Source: Xylaria sp. FL1777
Lineage: Eukaryota > Ascomycota > Sordariomycetes > Xylariales > Xylariaceae
Reading direction: 5' to 3'
NCBI GenBank assembly: GCA_022578965.1
Contig: MU400674.1
Location: forward strand, 28,784 to 92,783
DNA length: 64,000 nucleotides
In this document: in pieces, positions 60,357-64,000 of the stretch
Layout: every line of letters begins with the position of its first letter
How positions within the stretch are numbered: the stretch's first letter is position 1
The notes under the pieces: generated by a model
The model's input: the letters and a program-made list of their open reading frames with translations, nothing else
The model's database searches: none
Told to the model about the DNA's origin: nothing
Position numbers and translations under genes: made by a program

Positions 60357-63219
60357 TTATTTTTTTTTTTTATAATTGTTGTTTTAACAATTTTATATTT
60401 CCTTTTTTGTAAGTTTTCTTTCTTTATTTTCTGTTTTTTGTTTTTGTGCTTATTATGTTTAGTAAGGTTTTTAAAAAACCTTGCTTGTTATATTTTAAAC
60501 AAAAAGCTTAATAAAATCTTGCATTGCTTTCTTTTATTAAACTAAAATTAATTAAAATAGCTTTATGCTTTTGCTGCAATTATTATAGTACAAAATATTT
60601 AATATTAAAATTTAACTTTAATTAATATATCGAATATATTGCAGCTAAACAAGCAAATTATAACGCTAGAAGTTTGTTTTTAAAGCAAATGCAGCAGCTT
60701 ATTTTTTAGTACAAAAAGCTAAAAAATAAATTAAACTTGCTAATAAAAAAGCATAAAAAAATAAGTGCAAAAATCTGCCGTTTTAAGCAACAAAAAAAAC
60801 TATAGCAAAAAAAAATAACTACTATTATAGCTTATAATTTAAGTAGTTTAAAAAAACTTAAGCAAATTAAAGCAAAAAAGCGCTATATAGCTAAAAAACA
60901 AAAACAGTATATTAAAGCAATATAGCTATTATTAGTTATTTTTTTAAAGCTTAATTAAAACGCGCTAAACGTTTTATTTAAAGTTAATCTTTTTTTTTTA
61001 GCTTTAGCTAATTAAAGTATTAATAGTAAAACTAATTTATAATTATTTCGGCAGTTTTTAAGTATTTTTTAAGTTTTTAAGTATTATTAGTATATAAGTA
61101 TTTTCTTTATTTAATAAAATACTTAATGTTATTATTGTTTTAATAAAAATTTAGTATATTTTTAATTTTATAAATGTTTTAATTTGTTTTTATTTTTAGT
61201 TATATTTTAATAAGTGTTTTAATAAGTACTAGTTTTAGTAAAAAAATATAAAAAACAAGGTAAATTTGCATGTTTTTTAATAATAACAGTTTATAGTTAA
61301 TAAGTAAAATAACTTCTTTAATTTTAAAAAAGCTAAGTTTTTTAAATTTTAATTTATTGCTTAGTTGTTTTGTTTTAATTTAAAAAATATTAGTATTTAT
61401 ATTTTATTTTTGTTATAATAAGTAAACTTTATTTTTTTTTTTAAAAGCTAGTTTTTTAGTTTGTTTTTTGTTATAATATACTAATATTTATTATTATAAA
61501 AACTAAAAACATAATTATAGTTTAACTTATAACGTTTTAATTTTTGTTACAATAGTTTTTGTTTAAAGTACTATAATTAAAATAGCAAGTATTTTTATTA
61601 ATATTTTTTCTTGTTTTTTAGTAATTACTTGTTGTTTATAAACAGCTTTATATAAAAATATATTTATATTTTTGTTTATTAATATATTATATAAAATTTA
61701 TACTATTAATAATAATTTTACTTAATTATTTTATTAGTAGTTAATATAACTTTATAAATATTATTTTAGTATTTAGTTTAGTTTTTTTGTTTGTTTATTT
61801 GTTTATAAGTAGTAAGCAATTAAAAACTTTAGTTTAATATTAATAAGTTTAAAAAAACTAGTTTTAAACTTAAAAGTAAACAATTTGTTTTAGTTTAAAA
61901 CAATTTTTTTTAATAGCTTATGTTTATTTAAATATTAGTATATAAAAGCATATATAAGTTATTTAGCTATTATATTTTCTTTAAATAGCAAAAAGTAAAC
62001 ATATTTAATAAATCTATTAATAATAACTTATATTTTATTGTATTATATTTTTATAACTAGATTAATTAATAAAAGTAATGCTATAATAAAATCTTAAGCA
62101 ATAGTATACTATGCTTGTTTAAATATTTATATAAGTTATAGCAGTTTATAAAGCTTATATTAAACTACTTTAGCTTTATTGCAAATATTGCACTTTTTTA
62201 TAATAGCTTTAATTATATTTTATAGTTTTAAAAAATCGTACTTTTTTTATAATTATTAAACTATTTTTGTTGCTTTTTAATGTTTATATAATAAATATTC
62301 GTAGAATTTCTTAATAAACTTGTTTTATAAAAATTTTAGTAAATAAACCTTATATTTATACATTAGCTTGTTATTTTTTGATCTTTTATATTTTTGTAAT
62401 TATACTAACTTTTTTAAGTTATAAGCTTATTATAGCTATATATTTATAAGGTTTTTAAGTATAACTTTAACTTTTAAGCTTTTATTTTTTTAAAAATATA
62501 ATACTTAAATGTTTTTTTTTAAAACTTTAAATCTTTTTTAATTTTATTAGCTTAATATGTTTGCTTAAATGTTTTTTTTTCTTTTAATATAGCATATCTT
62601 AAAGTTAAATTTAAAAAGAAAAACTATTTAATTTTTATGTTATTTAGTAATTTTTTGCATAGTTATAAATTTTGTTAAGTTTTAATAATTTAAATAAATC
62701 TTAATTAGCTTTATAGTTCTTATAAAAAATAGTTTTTACTTTTTAAATGCTATAATAATTACAAGTAGTTCTTTGTTATATATAAAGTATTGTAATATTG
62801 CGTTTTGTAATGCTTTAAAATAATAAACTACTAAGTGCTATTTTTTGTTATTTTTTAGTTGTTTTAAAACTTTTATAATTATACTATTTAAAGCATTTAT
62901 TTTTAGCTTTTTTTTTTTCTGTAAATTAAGTAGTTTAACCATAAAGTTAAAAATAACTTTTAATTTTAGTTCTTTAAAAGCTTTTTAAGCTTCCTTTAAA
63001 ATTAAAAAGAACTTTTTTTTGTATTTTTTCTTTATATACTTTATAAAATAAAACGTTATTTTTCCAAAGTTTTAAATTAATATTTTAACATAGTTTAAAA
63101 ATCTTAATGCTTGTTATATGTTTATAACAGTAGTTAAGTTAAGTATTTTCTAGTTTTATACTATATTAATTTTTAACTATTAAATTTATATTTGTTTTAA
63201 AATAATTATAAATCTTAAA

Positions 63220-63560
63220 AAGTTGATTTTTTATGTATATTATATATACTTTTTTATATTAAGTTATAATTCTGCTTATTTAAGTGTTTTTAATACTTAA
63301 GTTATATATTTTTTGTGTTTTTCTAGTGTTTTAAAGTAAATTAAAATATTATTTAAGTAAATAAATATAAACTTGTTTAAAAACTTCTATAAAATTATTA
63401 TTATTATATATTAAAAGCTAGCTAGTATGTTTTATAGTTCTTATAGCATAACTATATATTTATATAGTTTATATATTATTTATATAGTAGTTTTTTATTT
63501 TTTTTTTTTAGCTATTTTAATAGTATAATATTTATTTAAAATATTAACTGCTATAAATTA
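63220..63560 (-). pseudogene. Family B pol remnant: reverse transcriptase
   Basis: Minus-strand translation keeps the gypsy RT core in order: KTTI*IIYKLYKYIVML*EL, then NILASF*YIIIIIL, then KFLNKFIFIYLNNILIYFKT (YLNN stands for the catalytic YLDD after two G-to-A changes), then LEKHKKYIT*VLKTLK. This corresponds to the family pattern KTAF-TRYGL-EY-VMPFGL-NAP-SFQ ... YLDDILIYS. Both catalytic aspartates of the pair are lost, and stops interrupt it. Confidence 0.87.
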
Positions 63561-64000
63561 TTTTGCTTAGCTAATATTTTTTTTTATAGTTATTAATAAA
63601 ATAAAAAGGTATTTATTTGTAATAATAATTACGTTTAATAGTTAGTAGTTAATTACTATTTATTATACTAGTTTTTTTTTTTTATTAATTAGTTGTTTTT
63701 TATTTTTTATTTTAAATACTAGCATTATAAAGTATTTAGCAAATAACTAAAATTCTTTTAGAAATCTTTTTGCTAAATTTTTTTAAATATATTTTTATAA
63801 AGCGTTTGTTTTGTTTAAGCTTATATAGTATACTTAATAAAGCTTTAGTTAATATTTTTCCTTAATAAAAATATAGTAGTTTTATAAGCTATATTTAAAA
63901 AGTTTTTTTTTTTTTTTTTTTTTAAATAGTTTATAAAATTTATAATATACTTTTAGTATTTTGTTTAAAATTTTTTTACGATTTTTACGATTTTTTTGGT

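Larger units (their letters stand above)
59807..64000 (-). mobile_element. Ty3/gypsy retrotransposon family B, minus strand, incomplete at window end
   Basis: The 550-bp LTR at 59807-60356 is followed on its inner side by a T-rich tract (about 60357-60373). On the minus strand this is a polypurine tract just before a 3' LTR, so the element extends rightward. Reverse transcriptase is readable on the minus strand near 63.2-63.5 kb, about 3 kb from the LTR, as expected for RT-RNase H-integrase spacing. The 5' part and 5' LTR lie beyond base 64000. Stops are frequent; not functional. Confidence 0.8.

Noticed and set aside
60540..60960. A + strand stretch (ANAAAYFLVQKAKK...) that recalls the C-terminal part of pogo/Fot1 transposases
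   Set aside because: The surrounding element is a minus-strand gypsy copy and the stretch has many stops. The similarity is a loose, Lys-rich pattern that AT-rich DNA produces easily.
32571..64000. CRISPR arrays, tRNA genes or rRNA genes
   Set aside because: None seen. The repeated units are LTRs and nested elements; the short repeats are simple AT-rich runs.

Overview
This window looks like a filamentous ascomycete (Pezizomycotina). The genes carry short GT-AG introns, mostly 47-75 nt. They encode an iterative highly reducing polyketide synthase (HR-PKS) with tailoring enzymes typical of fungal secondary metabolism. They adjoin a very AT-rich block of heavily mutated LTR retrotransposons. 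I cannot name the species.

Layout. (1) 1-7383: about 7.4 kb of ordinary base composition in which I recognise no gene. (2) 7384-30976: a gene-dense stretch read as a secondary-metabolite cluster. In order: HR-PKS (-), FAD-linked berberine-bridge-type oxidase (+), short-chain dehydrogenase (+), AsaB/CTB9-like non-heme iron oxygenase (+), monocarboxylate-type MFS carrier (-), cytochrome P450 (+), crotonase-fold protein with a secretory leader (-), DHA1-type MFS exporter (+). Joining the exons gives uninterrupted frames of 2623, 536, 331, 293, 441, 523, 308 and 544 aa. (3) 30977-32570: intergenic. (4) 32571-64000: an extremely AT-rich block built from nested LTR retrotransposons.

How the genes may work together (inference). 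The PKS has the domain order KS-AT-DH-cMT-ER-KR-ACP with visible active-site residues in every domain, so it should make a C-methylated, largely reduced chain. It has no thioesterase or reductase release domain, and no free hydrolase, acyltransferase or transcription factor is recognisable nearby. The flavin oxidase, dehydrogenase, 2-oxoglutarate-type oxygenase and P450 would oxidise the released product, and the two MFS proteins are candidate exporters. The flavin oxidase + SDR + P450 set resembles the tailoring set of the solanapyrone cluster, but there is no O-methyltransferase here and a CTB9-like oxygenase is present.

Repeat block. Two near-identical Ty3/gypsy elements (Gy1, 33880-41739; Gy2, 42130-57368) have 193-bp LTRs. 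Both inserted into one and the same ~550-bp LTR of a second gypsy family. Gy2 was later split by a Ty1/copia element (Co1, 48102-55477) with 287-bp LTRs and a perfect 5-bp target duplication (TTATG). A minus-strand copy of the second gypsy family starts with its 3' LTR at 59807-60356, shows reverse transcriptase near 63.2-63.5 kb and runs off the window. C after T or C, and G before A or G, are almost absent in this block, while CpA is retained. That differs from the CpA-directed RIP usually reported in Pezizomycotina. One short island (58628-59050) lacks this signature, is bounded at its left by a 14-bp direct repeat, and carries an uninterrupted 91-codon ORF.
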